This document shows positions 54,780-63,047 of a DNA stretch of 64,000 nt, in pieces. The stretch is from Candidatus Nanosynbacter featherlites (GTDB lineage: Bacteria; Patescibacteriota; Saccharimonadia; Saccharimonadales; Saccharimonadaceae). The first letter of the stretch is position 1; every line of letters starts with the position of its first letter. The stretch is taken from the NCBI RefSeq assembly GCF_005697565.1, contig NZ_CP040004.1, positions 248,001 through 312,000 on the forward strand. Direction: 5' to 3'. The position numbers and the translations under genes are program-made. The notes below the pieces were generated by a model. That model made no database searches. It had not been told where the DNA came from and worked only from the letters and a program-made list of their open reading frames with translations.

Positions 54780-55745
54780 TCATGACGATATGTCTATTTT
54801 AGTTTGCTTTGAACCGTGCTGATACAGGCTAATTTGCGTTGCTCGCAAAACCTTAGTCAAATTCTCTACGCTAGCGATTTTCTTCCAGCCAGCAGAGCCT
54901 AAGATGGCGCCAAATTCCCTGAGCAGGCGATCCTCGTCTGGAGCGGCGTGCGGATTGGAAGAGTAAGAAGCTAGTGATAGATAATTCGCAAAACGTTGCA
55001 TAACTTCTAGTTTAGTGATCGTTTCTAGGGTGTGTTTAACGCTTGCGGTGATTTCCTCTATTTGTGTTATCGGCATTATGCGAGGGTTAATTAAAAACGT
55101 ACTAATGACAGTTGTTGAGTTTGCGCTGTCTCGAGCGTCTTCATGAGCAAAATAAGCACCAAACTCTTGGCAAACCCTTTGTCCTATTGATAAATTCAAA
55201 AAGTGCGCTAACTCGCGCCACAGTATGCGCAGCTCAATCGACGGGTCGCTAAATTGTAATTGTAACTTAATTTTACGCGGCTTGGTGGCTGGCTGGTCGG
55301 TAACATATATCAGGTCAAGCAACTTTTTATCTTCAAGCGTATCTCTCGGTAGTAATTCAACTGAATCTAATTCTTGCCAGGATTGATCATTAAGCATTCT
55401 TAGGTTGTCGATTATTATAGCGATATCGCCAATGAAAATTGCCTCTGATTCTTCTGCTGCAATTTGTGATAATGCTCGCGAAATTGGCAGATGGCAAGGA
55501 GCTTTGCCAAGGTCGGCTTTCATCGTCACGAAACCTTTAAGTAGCTCCATCGATGCTTTGTTGTAGCATTCTGCAGAGATAATTATCACACCGGAACCAT
55601 ATGTAGCGCCATTTAGCGCATAATCTAGCAGCTTGTATTGCCTGTGGTGGTAAAGATAATCAGTAACTGTGGTGATAAACAAATGCTCATAAAGATGAGC
55701 GAGTTGTGTACAGGGGTGGTGTTTGATAAGTATAGAATACCTCAT
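54780..55745 (-). CDS. M16-like (inverted HxxEH) protein (first of pair)
   Basis: 321 residues, paralog of the next gene. HLYEH at 17-21 and Glu98 in IAAEESE, exactly 76 residues later, the M16 spacing. A GYGSG-like turn near residue 50 and a C-terminal domain (ASYSSNPHAAP, RLLREFGAILG) match the partner (FSYSSGRMDTP, ISELGIIIG). M16 enzymes often act as a pair of an active and a binding subunit; here both keep the zinc residues. TAGAAT box about six bases before the ATG. Confidence 0.6.
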   Translation of the reverse strand: MRYSILIKHHPCTQLAHLYEHLFITTVTDYLYHHRQYKLLDYALNGATYGSGVIIISAECYNKASMELLKGFVTMKADLGKAPCHLPISRALSQIAAEESEAIFIGDIAIIIDNLRMLNDQSWQELDSVELLPRDTLEDKKLLDLIYVTDQPATKPRKIKLQLQFSDPSIELRILWRELAHFLNLSIGQRVCQEFGAYFAHEDARDSANSTTVISTFLINPRIMPITQIEEITASVKHTLETITKLEVMQRFANYLSLASYSSNPHAAPDEDRLLREFGAILGSAGWKKIASVENLTKVLRATQISLYQHGSKQTKIDISS

Positions 55746-55804
55746 GAGAAAATTCTAACAGGAAAATGAGTTAGTTTATAGACATAACTCAGGTCTGGGA
55801 CGAA

Positions 55805-55990
55805 TTAGGAGCGGAAACGCTTGGGATTCCGGTTGCTCTTGATACCGTCACCGTGCGGGTTGGTGCCCTTGCGCCTGGAGCGGTTACCTCCGCCGCGCAT
55901 GAGTGCGTTATTACGCCTCGTTGAGCACTTGGAGCAAGGACAGACCTTCCTTGGGACACCATAAGTCGAGCATTTGCTGCTGCGGACCAT
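55805..55990 (-). CDS. Small basic Cys-rich protein (61 aa) behind structured leader D
   Basis: 61 residues, very basic (many R/K/N/G), with CSTYGVPRKVCPCSKC near the N-terminus: four cysteines that could form a zinc knuckle. The C-terminal part (GGGNRSRRKGTNPHGDG) is glycine/arginine-rich. Suggests nucleic-acid or ribosome binding; not a recognised ribosomal protein. SD AGAAGGAG is paired in a CTCC-AGAA-GGAG hairpin directly upstream of the ATG at 55990. Confidence 0.6.
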   Translation of the reverse strand: MVRSSKCSTYGVPRKVCPCSKCSTRRNNALMRGGGNRSRRKGTNPHGDGIKSNRNPKRFRS

Positions 55991-56102
55991 GATAGCTCCT
56001 TCTGGAGTCGGGCGAAGAAAAATTATTCTCCGCAAAGTGGGACGTCTCAAGCCTAGTGGCTTATAGGCGAAACGCCGACCTCTGCGATTGCAAAAGCTAA
56101 TA
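55991..56102 (-). promoter_or_regulatory. Structured 5' leader D with sequestered SD
   Basis: Starts near UAGCUUUUGCAAUCG. GTCGG pairs with CCGAC around three hairpins (GGCGtttCGCC, AAGCCactaGGCTT, GCGgAGAA/TTCTtCGC), and CTCC-AGAA-GGAG covers the SD. Confidence 0.6.
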
Positions 56103-56131
56103 TATATATCAATAATAGAACAAAATGTCAA
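56103..56131 (-). promoter_or_regulatory. Promoter of leader D
   Basis: TTGACA (complement 56126-56131), 17-base spacer, TATATA (complement 56103-56108). Confidence 0.75.
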
Positions 56132-56228
56132 TAGGTTTTTGTCAATATTATGTTATAAAAATATCGTGACCCCTGTTGCGAGACGTGGGTAAAACATACT
56201 GTTAACTGCTGAAATGTTGTAATAAGTG

Positions 56229-57215
56229 CTAGTTCTGTCGTACCTCTTCTAGGGCTCGGCTAGTCGCCTCGACCAGCTCCCGTACGATTTGGTCATACTC
56301 TTCATATACACGAAATCCGGCCGCGTACGGATGGCCACCGCCGCCGAAGTAGCCAGCCACGGTGTCGGCGATCGGTAAATTGCCGCGCAGGCGGGCCGTC
56401 AGTTTACCATCGGGGTAGGTTTTAATGACGCAGGAAAGTGCCACGCCCTCGACCAGTCGCAGTTCGTCGCCAATCAGTGCGCCGGGGTTGTAGGCGTCGC
56501 TGTAGGCTTGGATTTCCTCAAATGGCACGTGCACCAACGCCAATTGCCCGTCCAGCAAGTATTCGATTCGCTCAATTAATTTTCCCTTGTACGCCAAAAT
56601 CTCCGGGGATTTCTTCATGAATTCGCGCCGCCGCTCTTCAATTTCGGCGTTGGACGCGCCCAGCTCGGTCAATTCACCAGCCACGTGGAAGGTTGACGCA
56701 GTGGTGTTTGGTGTGGTGAGGCCCAGACTGTCAGACATGATGGCGATGAGGAGATTTTCGGCGGCCTGCTGGTTGATGGTCCAGCCAACATGGGTGAATA
56801 ATTGATATAGCAATTCCCCGGTAGCCACCACCGTGTCAGAGAGCATGGTATGCTCAAAGCTCAGCGTTGACTCGGCAGTGTGGTGGTCAACGACCAAGAC
56901 TGGATGCGTCTCCAAAAAATGCCGTACGCCTGGCGTCTCTAAGACCTTGCTGAGCAAAATATCAGCGCTAGTGTCCACGATGATGGTCAGGTCAGCATGG
57001 GCTGGAAAATCGCCAACCACCCGGTCCCAACCGCGGATATACCGCAGATATTTGGGGATGTCGACCGGGCAATACAACGTCACGGTTTTACCCAAATCAC
57101 TCAGCACCTCCTCCAGCGCCAAACTAGAACCCAGGCTGTCGCCGTCGGGGTTTTCGGCTTGGATGATGACGATGTTGTTGGCGGATTGGATAAGTTGTTG
57201 GGCGGTATCAAACAT
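56229..57215 (-). CDS. DHH-family phosphoesterase (NrnA/RecJ-like)
   Basis: 328 residues. DHH in LVVDHHTAE (motif III), NPDGDSLGS (motif I), IIVDTSA (motif II), and the DHHA1 motif GGGGHPYAAGF near the C-terminus. Family members degrade short RNA (nanoRNA), pAp or cyclic dinucleotides. Motif I normally starts with His (HxxPDGD); here it reads AENPDGD with Glu in that place, so metal binding may differ. TATAAT box six bases before the ATG. Confidence 0.88.
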   Translation of the reverse strand: MFDTAQQLIQSANNIVIIQAENPDGDSLGSSLALEEVLSDLGKTVTLYCPVDIPKYLRYIRGWDRVVGDFPAHADLTIIVDTSADILLSKVLETPGVRHFLETHPVLVVDHHTAESTLSFEHTMLSDTVVATGELLYQLFTHVGWTINQQAAENLLIAIMSDSLGLTTPNTTASTFHVAGELTELGASNAEIEERRREFMKKSPEILAYKGKLIERIEYLLDGQLALVHVPFEEIQAYSDAYNPGALIGDELRLVEGVALSCVIKTYPDGKLTARLRGNLPIADTVAGYFGGGGHPYAAGFRVYEEYDQIVRELVEATSRALEEVRQN

Positions 57216-57282
57216 GGTTTTATTATAGCAGACAAGGTTTTTACCGATACAGCAGCGTTTTTAACAAAAACCGCCATTATTA

Positions 57283-57311
57283 TTGACAAAAAATAAAGTT
57301 TATGATAATAT
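57283..57311 (+). promoter_or_regulatory. Promoter of LPRTG surface protein 2
   Basis: TTGACA (57283-57288), 17-base spacer, TAATAT (57306-57311), matching the promoter of protein 1. A GATCC/GGATC hairpin and an AGAGGAG site follow in the leader. Confidence 0.8.
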
Positions 57312-57356
57312 GGACACATAAGATCCGAGGTGAGGATCGAAAGAAGAGGAGTTTTT

Positions 57357-58511
57357 ATGAATAAATTTAAGAAAATCGGTATAGCTATCTCTTTGGGGAT
57401 TGCTTTAATCGGTGGTTTTTGGATGGCAACTCCATCTAAGGCTGCCAACTGTAGTAACTTTAATGTTGTCCACTGTGGTACCAATTCTCTGTCAGAATTG
57501 AAAGCTGCGTATGCTCGTCCAGAGATCAAATCATTGTACAACCAATGGTACATCAATGACGAAATGGTACAAGGCGGCTCAAACATGCGTGAAGGTGTGG
57601 TTGACGCTAATGGAAACATTACTGTCGATGGTCGTGTTGTTGCCACTAATGCAGTAACTGTCCAGGCAAAAGCTGGTACTCGCCAGGTAACCCCTTCTCG
57701 GCAGTACAGCGCTGCTGGCCACACGTATTACCAATACACAACTGGTCAGAGCTTTATTGACGGTATTACACGGTACAAAATTTATGCTTGGTTTGATAAC
57801 GACGGTAAATTCATCACTGGTGTGATCAAGGATTGTGGTAACCCGGTTTGGGGCCCTCCTACAACTCCTCCAGCAAAACCTGTGTTGACTTGTGATGCAA
57901 TGCAAAAAACGGCAGTATCTCGTGACACCTTCAAGTTCAGCACCAAAGCAACTGCCAAGGGTGGCGCAAGTGTCACCAGCTACACCTACAACTTTGGTGA
58001 CGGCACCACTAAAACGACTACCTCATCTGAAATTCAACACACATACGCAAAACCTGGTAACTACAAAGTTACCGTTACGGTGAACGGCAAAGAAGGTTCT
58101 GACGTTCAAAAAACCAGCCAAAACTGTCAGACGACTGTTACGGTCAATCCTGAGCCTACAATGGAAGTTTGCCGGTTGTCAGACAAGAAATACCCAGTAA
58201 TTATCAAGGCTTCAGAGTTTGACGCCAAGAAGCATTCAAAGAACCCTAACGACTGTAAGGAAGCTCCAGCTAAAATCAAGGTTTGTGTCATTGAAACCAA
58301 AGAAATTCGTGAGATTAAAAAGGAAGAGTTTACCGAGTCAAAGTACACAACTGACATGAGTAAGTGTCAATCAACGCCGACGACTCCTACCCCTCCAACA
58401 ACTCCTGAGTTGCCACGGACTGGTACCGAGAATATGGTTGTATCAGTACTGGGTCTTGGTGGACTAACTACAGCAGCTGTCGCTTACGTCATCAGTCGCC
58501 GCCGCCTGTAA
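57357..58511 (+). CDS. Sortase-anchored PKD-domain surface protein 2 (LPRTG)
   Basis: 384 residues. Signal segment about 6-30, N-domain parallel to that of protein 1 (NMREGVVDANGNITVDGRV matches MHEGVADASNNTVTVNGRV), one PKD domain (SYTYNFGDGT, HTYAKPGNYKV), two Cys repeats, then LPRTG, a hydrophobic helix and SRRRL. Differs from protein 1 by one fewer Cys repeat and a different linker. Start at 57357 set by AGAGGAG. Most likely cell-wall-anchored by the sortase at 3.2 kb. Confidence 0.88.
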   Translation: MNKFKKIGIAISLGIALIGGFWMATPSKAANCSNFNVVHCGTNSLSELKAAYARPEIKSLYNQWYINDEMVQGGSNMREGVVDANGNITVDGRVVATNAVTVQAKAGTRQVTPSRQYSAAGHTYYQYTTGQSFIDGITRYKIYAWFDNDGKFITGVIKDCGNPVWGPPTTPPAKPVLTCDAMQKTAVSRDTFKFSTKATAKGGASVTSYTYNFGDGTTKTTTSSEIQHTYAKPGNYKVTVTVNGKEGSDVQKTSQNCQTTVTVNPEPTMEVCRLSDKKYPVIIKASEFDAKKHSKNPNDCKEAPAKIKVCVIETKEIREIKKEEFTESKYTTDMSKCQSTPTTPTPPTTPELPRTGTENMVVSVLGLGGLTTAAVAYVISRRRL

Positions 58512-58530
58512 TATAGTTGATGATGAAAGA

Positions 58531-58560
58531 AATACCCGCTTGATGTCAAGCGGGTATTTT
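58531..58560 (+). terminator. Strong terminator between LPRTG protein 2 and topA
   Basis: AATACCCGCTTGA (58531-58543) with TCAAGCGGGTATT (58546-58558), then TTTTG. Confidence 0.85.
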
Positions 58561-58566
58561 GATTAG

Positions 58567-61038
58567 TTAGCTTTTCTTGCGAGTTGTGGATTTTTTGGCG
58601 GCAGTTTTAGATTTGGCTGAGGTGCGACCGCGGCGAGCGGGCTTGGCGGGTGCGGCTTTGAGGAGCTCTAGCGCCTGCTCGTGAGTGATGGTTTTTGGGT
58701 CGATGTCTTTGGGGATTTTGGCGTTTTTGGTGCCGTCAGTGATGTATGGACCAAAGCGGCCGTTAAGGACTTTGACGCCGTCACCAAAGTCAGCGATATT
58801 TTTCTCGGCTTCGGCCTGAAGTTTGGCGGCGTAGAGTTCGCGAGCTGTTTCTAGGGTGATGGTGTGCGGATCTTCAGGTTTGATGGAGACGAAGAGCTTG
58901 CCGACTTGGATATATGGACCAAAGCGGCCGATATTGGCCTTGATGTCTTGCCCGTCTTCGGTTTGACCGACGACGCGCGGCAGCTTGAACATTTCTAGTG
59001 CTTGCTCCAGAGTAACGGTCTCGATTTTCGCGCCTTTTGGCAGCGGCGCAAAGCGCGGTTTGTCCTCGTCGTCAGTGGCGCCCAGCTGTAACATTGGGCC
59101 AAAGCGGCCAAAGCGCGCCAGGATTGGCTTGCCAGATTTTGGATCGATGCCGACTTCGCGGTTAGCGCCGACTTTACTGCGGTCGATGCCGCCTGATTGT
59201 TCAATCAGTTTGTGAAATGGCGTGTAGAATCCATTGAGCATGGCGCTTTTAGCCAGGTTAGCGGCAGCGATTTTATCAAATTCAGTTTCGACATTGGCGG
59301 TGAAATCATAGTCAACGATTTGCGTAAAATGGTCGGTCAAAAAGTCGGCGATCAGTTCCCCGCTCGGTGTTGGGATGAGCTTGCCGCGAGTGGAACCAGT
59401 TTTTTCCTGGACGACGTCGCGGCTGACTTCTTCGCCGTTGTAACTGAGGACGATGACGTCGCGCGGTTGACCTTCACTGTCGCCTTTTTCGACGTAGCCG
59501 CGGGTCTGTACGGTGTCGATGATGGTGGCATAGGTGCTTGGCCGGCCAATGCCGAGGTCTTCAAGCTTCTTGACCAGTGAGCCTTCGGTATAGCGGGCTG
59601 GTGGTCGGGCGAAGGTTTGGCGGGCGGTGATGTCGTGGGTTTCGAGTGTGTCGCCAGAGTGGAGTTTTGGCAAGATTTCGTCTTTGCCGCCGCCATAGAC
59701 ACGCAAGAAGCCGTCAAAAGTGATGACTTCGCCTTTTGCTTCAAAGACGAGGTATGCGGCGCTGTTCTTCGCTGGAGTACTCTTTTCGCTTGTATCTCCA
59801 CTGGAGATACTACGCGAGCGTTCGGCTGAAGCGCCCGCCTTTGACGAGCGCTTCACAGCCTCCACCTCAGGAAGCGCCGCATCCGCCCCTTCAATACAAA
59901 TCGTCACTGTCGTCTTCTCTAATTTGGCTGCTGACATTTGAGACGCCAGGGTACGGCGGCGGATGAGGTCGTAGAGTTTTTGGTCGTACTCGTTTGAGGT
60001 GACGGTTTCGCGGGTGATGTCGGTCGGGCGGATGGCTTCGTGCGCTTCTTGGGCGGAGGCGGATTTGGTTTTGAATTTGCGCACAGTTGAATAATCCGGG
60101 CCATACAATCGCTTGATAAAGTCGGTGGCGCTGGCGATGGCCTGCCCGCTCAAATTGACCGAGTCAGTACGCATGTAGGTGATCTTACCATCTTGGTAGA
60201 GTCGTTGCGCCGAGGCCATGGTAGCTTTGGAACTGAAGCCAAGCTTGGCGTTGGCTTCCTGCTGCAAGGTCGAGGTCGTAAACGGTGCGGCTGGGTTGCG
60301 CGTGCCAGGCGTTTTCGAGATATCGCTGACGGTGAATGTGGCTGGCTTGAGGCTGTTCAAGAATTCGTGAGCGGCTGCTTCGGAATCAAATTTTTGGTTG
60401 AGCTCGGCCTTGAATTCTTGATTATCGTGGATGAATATGGCGGTCACCTTGAACTGCGAGCTGCCTGCAAATTTCATGATTTCTCGTTCGCGTTCGACTA
60501 GCAGCCGTACTGCCGGGCTCTGAACGCGGCCAGCCGATTTGCCGCCTGGCACTTTTTGCCAGACCACTGGGCTGAGCTCAAAGCCGACCAGCCGGTCGAG
60601 GATTTGCCGGGCTTGCTGCGCCTGCACCAGATTCATATCAACGGTGCGCGGATTTTTGATGGCGGTGGTGATGGCGTCCTTGGTGATCTCGTGAAAGACG
60701 ATACGCTTGGTCGTCTCAATTGGCAGGTCCAACACTTTACAGAGATGCCAGGCAATGGCCTCTCCTTCGCGGTCTTCATCGGTGGCCAGCCAGACATTGT
60801 CTTTACCGACGGCCTTGACGTTTTTCTTTAGCTCGCTGATGACTTTCTTTTTCTCGGGATCAACTTCGTAGACGGCAAAAAAATCATTCGCCACATCAAT
60901 CGGCGGCGTGCCGTCCTTGGTTTTTTTGACAATTGAGCGGATATGTCCCACGCTTGACAGAACATGAAATTCCTTGCCCAAGTATTTCTCAATGGTTTTG
61001 GCTTTGGCTGGTGACTCGACGATAACGAGATTTTTCAT
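58567..61038 (-). CDS. topA: DNA topoisomerase I
   Basis: 823 residues, type IA topoisomerase relaxing negative supercoils. TOPRIM start MKNLVIVESPAKAKTIEKYLG, ATDEDREGEAIAWHL, active-site Tyr in ITYMRTDSVNLSG. The C-terminus replaces zinc fingers with three topoisomerase repeats (GRFGPMLQLG, GRFGPYIQVG, GRFGPYITDG) and a Lys/Ala/Arg/Ser-rich tail, as in Actinobacteria. About 45 residues of Ala/Glu/Ser-rich low-complexity sequence (from DAALPEVEAV to STPAKN) are inserted before the gate domain. TATAAT box eight bases before the ATG. Confidence 0.95.
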   Translation of the reverse strand: MKNLVIVESPAKAKTIEKYLGKEFHVLSSVGHIRSIVKKTKDGTPPIDVANDFFAVYEVDPEKKKVISELKKNVKAVGKDNVWLATDEDREGEAIAWHLCKVLDLPIETTKRIVFHEITKDAITTAIKNPRTVDMNLVQAQQARQILDRLVGFELSPVVWQKVPGGKSAGRVQSPAVRLLVEREREIMKFAGSSQFKVTAIFIHDNQEFKAELNQKFDSEAAAHEFLNSLKPATFTVSDISKTPGTRNPAAPFTTSTLQQEANAKLGFSSKATMASAQRLYQDGKITYMRTDSVNLSGQAIASATDFIKRLYGPDYSTVRKFKTKSASAQEAHEAIRPTDITRETVTSNEYDQKLYDLIRRRTLASQMSAAKLEKTTVTICIEGADAALPEVEAVKRSSKAGASAERSRSISSGDTSEKSTPAKNSAAYLVFEAKGEVITFDGFLRVYGGGKDEILPKLHSGDTLETHDITARQTFARPPARYTEGSLVKKLEDLGIGRPSTYATIIDTVQTRGYVEKGDSEGQPRDVIVLSYNGEEVSRDVVQEKTGSTRGKLIPTPSGELIADFLTDHFTQIVDYDFTANVETEFDKIAAANLAKSAMLNGFYTPFHKLIEQSGGIDRSKVGANREVGIDPKSGKPILARFGRFGPMLQLGATDDEDKPRFAPLPKGAKIETVTLEQALEMFKLPRVVGQTEDGQDIKANIGRFGPYIQVGKLFVSIKPEDPHTITLETARELYAAKLQAEAEKNIADFGDGVKVLNGRFGPYITDGTKNAKIPKDIDPKTITHEQALELLKAAPAKPARRGRTSAKSKTAAKKSTTRKKS

Positions 61039-61105
61039 AACTTTATATTATACCATATTGGATGACCCATCAAATAATGGCCGTTTGAGCGTGGCGGTTT
61101 CTGCG

Positions 61106-61747
61106 CTATTTCTGGTTACTATCCATCAGATCGCGGGCGCGCTTAACGTATTGTCCAGCCGCTACTCCTGCTGCAGGAAGATAGCCTGCAAAGCTCAGTT
61201 TACCTAGTCCTTTCAGCGTCTTGGCGGCTTTCTGATGGCCCAAGGACTCTGCCGACTTGCCGATGATGAGCAATGTCGTGGTTGCTGCGAGCAGTGCGCT
61301 GCTGACCCGCCCTGCTTGAGTTGGGCGAAGTGGTTCGCGCTCACCGGGGAGCTGTTTGTGTTTGCATTCGGCAACAGCGGTAGCAATGGCTTTTGTTGAT
61401 TCTAGGCCAGCAATTGTCGCCACCATGGCTTTTGATGTGGGGTCCTCTTGTGATAGTTTTAGCAGTGCTGCTGCCCCAACGATTTTATCCCTGATGGGGT
61501 CTAGCTTAATGCCCAGTTTGGACCGTTGGTTGAGGGCATTTGCCAACGAACCATCAAGTTTGTCTGATAATTCACCAGCGACCAGCGCTGCCATGCCTTT
61601 GAGGGAGTCAGCGTTATTGATACCATATAGACTAAGCATTCCACCTACCGCTGTAATAACGTTTGGTATTGTTAATATATCATCTGAGATAGGTTGCTCT
61701 TCTGGGGACTTGGTGGGACGAAACTGTGGTTGACGCTCTGTATTCAT
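61106..61747 (-). CDS. CDP-alcohol phosphatidyltransferase family protein
   Basis: 213 residues, integral membrane enzyme of phospholipid head-group synthesis. Signature SDKLDGSLAN ... GIKLDPIRD fits D-x2-DG-x2-A ... G-x3-D-x3-D (the usual Arg after Ala is Asn). Four or five membrane helices. PgsA-like activity (phosphatidylglycerophosphate) is plausible; substrate not determinable. The start at 61747 is seven bases after TATGAT. The C-terminus is basic. Confidence 0.8.
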   Translation of the reverse strand: MNTERQPQFRPTKSPEEQPISDDILTIPNVITAVGGMLSLYGINNADSLKGMAALVAGELSDKLDGSLANALNQRSKLGIKLDPIRDKIVGAAALLKLSQEDPTSKAMVATIAGLESTKAIATAVAECKHKQLPGEREPLRPTQAGRVSSALLAATTTLLIIGKSAESLGHQKAAKTLKGLGKLSFAGYLPAAGVAAGQYVKRARDLMDSNQK

Positions 61748-61792
61748 TGACAATATCATACTACTATTGTGAAGTATATTCAAGCATAGGCG

Positions 61793-62665
61793 TTATCGTA
61801 GCGTCCAGTTGTTTGCCCCGAGTGGCTTGATCGCACCATTAATCTCCAGCATGGTGAGTGCGGTGGCAAAATCAGCCGCTGATAGTCCGGACTGTTTTTG
61901 TAGCTCATCGCCGTCACGTACGCCATTTTTGATGAGTTGGGCAATGGCGATTTCAGCTGGTGTAGAGCCAATTGGCAACGCGCATTGGGTGGGTTGGGTG
62001 GATTTCCAAGTTGGGGCAATGGCGTTCAATACGTCTTTGGCCGAGAGAGCTGGATTGGCGCCCTGAAGTAGTAGGTTGTTGCATCCTGCGGATAATGGGC
62101 TGGTGATATTGCCAGGAACGACAAATACGTCACGCCCCTGCTCGAGGGCGTATGCTGCGGTATTGAGCGTACCGCTACGTTCAGCCGCTTCGGTGATGAT
62201 GATAGCGTCTGCCAGCCCGCTAACCAGGCGGTTTCTTTGTAGGAAACTCCATTTGCGTATTTTCATGCCGTCGCCGCGCATCCATTCTGACAGGACTGCG
62301 CCGCCCTGTTTGATGATGTTTTCTGCTAATCCTCGGTTGCTGCGCGGTGCAATATCTGGGAGCTCTGAGGTGACGACGCCAATGACTGTGCCACCAGCAT
62401 TGAGAGCTGCAGTCTGGGCAATGCTATCAACGCCAAGTGCTAGTCCACTGATGATAATCACCCCGGCTTGCGCCAGGTCTGTCGCTAGCCGTTCGGTAAC
62501 CTCGCGTCCGTAGTTACTGGGTTTGCGTGTACCGACAATTGCGACTCGAGGAGCGTGGGTGTCTGGGAGCTTTCCCATAAAACATAACCTTTTTGGTGGC
62601 TTGGCAATATTGACCAACCTCTTGGTGAAAATATGCTCCTCTGGTAGTACTGTATTGATTTCCAT
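61793..62665 (-). CDS. dprA: DNA-processing protein DprA
   Basis: 290 residues. Rossmann-like fold: VAIVGTRKPSNYGREV, IISGLALGVDSIAQTAAL, RSGTLNTAAYALEQGRDVFVVPGN. C-terminal winged-helix (DML1) domain with DGDELQKQSGLSAADFATAL. Loads RecA on incoming single-stranded DNA during natural transformation, which fits the pilins in the window. Its promoter shares a palindrome with the ncRNA promoter. Confidence 0.95.
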   Translation of the reverse strand: MEINTVLPEEHIFTKRLVNIAKPPKRLCFMGKLPDTHAPRVAIVGTRKPSNYGREVTERLATDLAQAGVIIISGLALGVDSIAQTAALNAGGTVIGVVTSELPDIAPRSNRGLAENIIKQGGAVLSEWMRGDGMKIRKWSFLQRNRLVSGLADAIIITEAAERSGTLNTAAYALEQGRDVFVVPGNITSPLSAGCNNLLLQGANPALSAKDVLNAIAPTWKSTQPTQCALPIGSTPAEIAIAQLIKNGVRDGDELQKQSGLSAADFATALTMLEINGAIKPLGANNWTLR

Positions 62666-62686
62666 AACTTTTTATTGCAAAAAGTA

Positions 62687-62715
62687 TTGACACTATGTCA
62701 AATCTTTGCTATAAT
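62687..62715 (+). promoter_or_regulatory. Consensus promoter of the ncRNA, palindromic -35
   Basis: TTGACA (62687-62692), 17-base spacer, TATAAT (62710-62715). TTGACA-CTA-TGTCAA is an inverted repeat, the right arm of which can serve as -35 for dprA on the other strand (-10 TGCAAT). Confidence 0.85.
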
Positions 62716-62721
62716 GATACA

Positions 62722-63038
62722 CGATTGGTTGATCAGCGAGTTCAACCAAATGCACCTTATACCCCCTATTCTAACTATATGTTAGGTTGCGCGCAATGGC
62801 ATTAAGTATCTTACCCTCCACTTTTTGCGTTAAACGTTACGCGCATACTAACCCCTTTAACTACCCTTTTGATTAAGGCGACCTCTGTTTCATGGTGAGT
62901 ACGCACTGTATTGACGATTCGTCAGGCGCCGGTCTTTTGGAGTTTTGACCGCAGACGCTTTGCCATGACATGGAAGCTCGGGTGGGTTGAAGGGTAACAA
63001 AGCACCAGGTGATGCCCACCCTTACCTGGTGCTTTTTT
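62722..63038 (+). ncRNA. Free-standing structured RNA, ~315 bases, unassigned
   Basis: Lies between a perfect promoter and a strong terminator with no downstream gene on this strand. Hairpins include TTGGTTGA/TCAACCAA (62726-62750), CTAAC/GTTAG, TGACGATTCGTCA and CGGTC/GACCG. Near the 3' end GGGTGGG and AAGGGTAA can pair with CCCACCC and TTACCC inside the terminator, a possible antiterminator. A 26-codon frame begins ATGGCATTAAGT. I cannot match it to RNase P, SRP, tmRNA (no T arm) or 6S by eye. Confidence 0.7.
63001..63038 (+). terminator. Terminator of the ncRNA
   Basis: AGCACCAGG (63001-63009) with CCTGGTGCT (63025-63033) and six Ts. Confidence 0.85.
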
Positions 63039-63047
63039 AGTTGGGAA

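Noticed and set aside
62722..63038. RNase P RNA, SRP RNA or tmRNA
   Set aside because: The GAGGAAAGTCC and ACAGAA motifs of RNase P, the GGAAG tetraloop region of SRP RNA and a T arm are not visible; left unassigned.
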